From contig NZ_CP040846.1 in assembly GCF_006274605.1 (NCBI RefSeq), positions 1,805,041 to 1,869,040 on the forward strand: a stretch of 64,000 bases of DNA, read 5' to 3'. A program made the position numbers and the translations under genes. Origin of the DNA: Thermococcus indicus. GTDB lineage: Archaea; Methanobacteriota_B; Thermococci; Thermococcales; Thermococcaceae. Position 1 is the stretch's first letter. The number at the start of each line of letters is the position of its first letter. The notes under the pieces were generated by a model. That model made no database searches, had not been told where the DNA came from, and saw only the letters and a program-made list of their open reading frames with translations. This document shows, piece after piece, positions 62,555 through 64,000 of the stretch.

Positions 62555-64000
62555 GTTCCTCGCCGATGCGAGGGATAGGATAGACAGCCTCAGCAACGCA
62601 ATACTCACGCTGGAGAAGATAGTCAAGGAGGGCGGGAGCGAGGAAGAGAAGAAGGCCATGATAGACCAGATTTTCCGCGATGCCCACACGCTAAAGGGTA
62701 CCGCCGCCACGATGGGATTCATGAAGCTCAGTGAAGTGGCCCACAAGATGGAGAACCTCTTCGATCTCGTGAGGAGCGGGAAGGTGGAACCAACTCCCGA
62801 CCTGATAGACGTGCTCCTGGAATTCCTTGACGCCATTGAGGGTATGGTGGACAGCATAGAGGAGAGCGGCAACGAGGGAGACTTTGACGTGGAGGAACTG
62901 TTCGCCAAGGCGGAAAAATTCTTCAGCGGCGGGGGGAAAACCAAAAGCGAGAAGGAGGCCCCGAGGGCCCAGGAAGAGGAAGCCCCGCAGGCGAAGGAAG
63001 AGGTCTCTCCAGCGGAGGAAGTTCCCGGCAAGAAGTACGTGGTCAGGGTACGCTTCCACAAGGACGCCCAGTTGAGGGGCGTAAGGGCTTTTCTCATACT
63101 GTCCGACCTCGAGGACATCGGGGAGGTCATCAAAACCAACCCCGATAGGAGCATCATCGAGGACGGAAAAGCCGACGTGGATGTTCTTGAGTTCGTAGTC
63201 GCAACCGATGAGGACCCGGAGAAGATAAAAACCCTTGTGACCAGGCATCCCGAGGTTGAGGACGCGGAGATAGAAGAGCTGAAGCAGGAAGAGGGCGTAA
63301 AAACCTATACCGTCACAGTGTACATGCAGAAGGACGCCCCCCTCAAGGGGGTACGCTCCTATCTCGTTCTCCAGGATCTCCAGAAGATGGGAGACGTCAT
63401 CAAGACCGTACCCGACAGGGTCTCAATTCAGAATGGAGAACTCACCGACGGGTACTACTTCGGGGTTCTTCTGACATCGAGCCTTTCCCCGGAGGACATC
63501 AAAAAGGTCATCCTTAAACACCCGGATGTCCAGGACGCCGACGTCCAGGAAGGAGAGGGCAAGGAAGCCCCGAAACCAAAGGAAGAAACGGCCCCCAGCG
63601 GGAAGCCCGCCGCGGCCTCAGCGAAGAAGGCATCCAAGAAAAAGCTCCCCTCAACCCCCAAGGTCAAGGTATCCAAGATAATCAAGGTCGACGTCGGCCA
63701 TCTCGACAGACTCATGAACCTCGTCGGCGAGCTGGTCATCACGAAAGGCCGGCTGGAGCAGATTGCGGAGAGACTCGGAGACCGCGAGCTGCTCGAGACC
63801 CTATCAACCCTATCGAGGCTCCTCACCGAGCTGCAGGACGAGATAATGGAGATGCGCCTCACGCCCGTTGCCGAGGTCTTCAACAAGTTCCCGCGCATGG
63901 TCCGCGAGCTGGCGAGGAAGATGGGCAAGGAGGTCGATTTCATCATCGAGGGTGCGGACATAGAGGTCGACAGGACAATACTCGACAAGCTCGGCGACGT
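62526..64000 (+). CDS. cheA: Chemotaxis histidine kinase CheA, cut at the right edge
   Basis: The first 491 codons are visible without a stop. The Hpt (P1) domain has the phospho-histidine in [19 protein letters not shown] (His54). Two similar P2-like regions follow (about 162-255 and 260-355), each with a K-GVR-L-LQ/SD-L--G-VIKT-PDR pattern. Then come a Lys/Pro-rich linker, the P3 dimerisation domain ([25 protein letters not shown]) and the start of the ATP-binding domain. GTG at 62526 fits GGGGTGG best; a GTG two codons earlier is possible. The 3' end lies outside the window. Confidence 0.94.
   Translation, partial: MEDLSQYLDEFLADARDRIDSLSNAILTLEKIVKEGGSEEEKKAMIDQIFRDAHTLKGTAATMGFMKLSEVAHKMENLFDLVRSGKVEPTPDLIDVLLEFLDAIEGMVDSIEESGNEGDFDVEELFAKAEKFFSGGGKTKSEKEAPRAQEEEAPQAKEEVSPAEEVPGKKYVVRVRFHKDAQLRGVRAFLILSDLEDIGEVIKTNPDRSIIEDGKADVDVLEFVVATDEDPEKIKTLVTRHPEVEDAEIEELKQEEGVKTYTVTVYMQKDAPLKGVRSYLVLQDLQKMGDVIKTVPDRVSIQNGELTDGYYFGVLLTSSLSPEDIKKVILKHPDVQDADVQEGEGKEAPKPKEETAPSGKPAAASAKKASKKKLPSTPKVKVSKIIKVDVGHLDRLMNLVGELVITKGRLEQIAERLGDRELLETLSTLSRLLTELQDEIMEMRLTPVAEVFNKFPRMVRELARKMGKEVDFIIEGADIEVDRTILDKLGD

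Overview
This 64 kb window comes from a hyperthermophilic euryarchaeon of the order Thermococcales, most likely Thermococcus. The evidence is the archaeal information-processing set (L39e, L31e, LX/L18a, S19e, aIF6, TFB, FEN-1), two CDC48-type AAA ATPases, an ADP-forming acetyl-CoA synthetase alpha subunit, a CGP-CTERM surface protein, a full fla/arl archaellum operon, GGTG-type ribosome binding sites, AT-rich TATA boxes and frequent ATGA/GTGA gene overlaps. I found no rRNA, tRNA, CRISPR array, insertion sequence or intein. All functional calls rest on reading the sequence; no database search was run.

Layout. 0-6.7 kb: an unknown protein, an LSm-like protein with MobB, a JAMM protease, two related 49-residue proteins, a membrane protein, and the heat-shock pair hsp20 and cdc48. 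hsp20 has an exact match to the Phr heat-shock operator consensus over its start site. 6.7-20.7 kb: a gene-free segment with several hairpins, an MBL-fold RNase-like protein, an ABC exporter, methylmalonyl-CoA mutase, a CGP-CTERM protein, the L39e-L31e-aIF6-L18a operon, a VapBC pair, a CRM protein with S19e, PDCD5, TFB, FEN-1 and PsiE. 20.8-39.6 kb: acdA, a phosphoesterase, a PRC-barrel protein, the second CDC48 coupled to an RNase H-fold protein, MoeA, SerRS, an ATPase under a palindromic operator, a nucleotidyltransferase, a TPR protein, Sua5, a glycosyltransferase, a cell-wall-binding-repeat protein, AsnB and two coupled ASCH proteins. 39.7-42.6 kb: a class III pilin with an A24 prepilin peptidase, then a tandem small-RNA locus (H/ACA guide followed directly by a C/D guide), a HAD phosphatase and Pcm.

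42.6-64 kb is a motility island. On the minus strand lie four flagellins, arlC, arlD, arlF, arlG, arlH, arlI, arlJ and an extra 644-residue membrane-anchored protein coupled to arlJ. Upstream are a DUF4258/DUF2283 pair that looks like a toxin-antitoxin system, a methyltransferase and an EarA-like winged-helix regulator. The chemotaxis block follows: a coiled-coil protein, cheW, a receptor without an external sensor domain, then divergent cheR-cheY-cheB-cheA, with cheA running off the right edge. A 25-bp element (24/25 identical) lies upstream of the TATA boxes of both the flagellin operon and the cheR operon, and a shorter core (ATGTAGGTA) is shared with the receptor promoter, suggesting one regulator joins archaellum and chemotaxis expression.

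The most interesting items are the tandem H/ACA-C/D small RNA locus, the shared motility promoter element, the extra archaellum-operon protein, and the structured gene-free segment near 6.8 kb.
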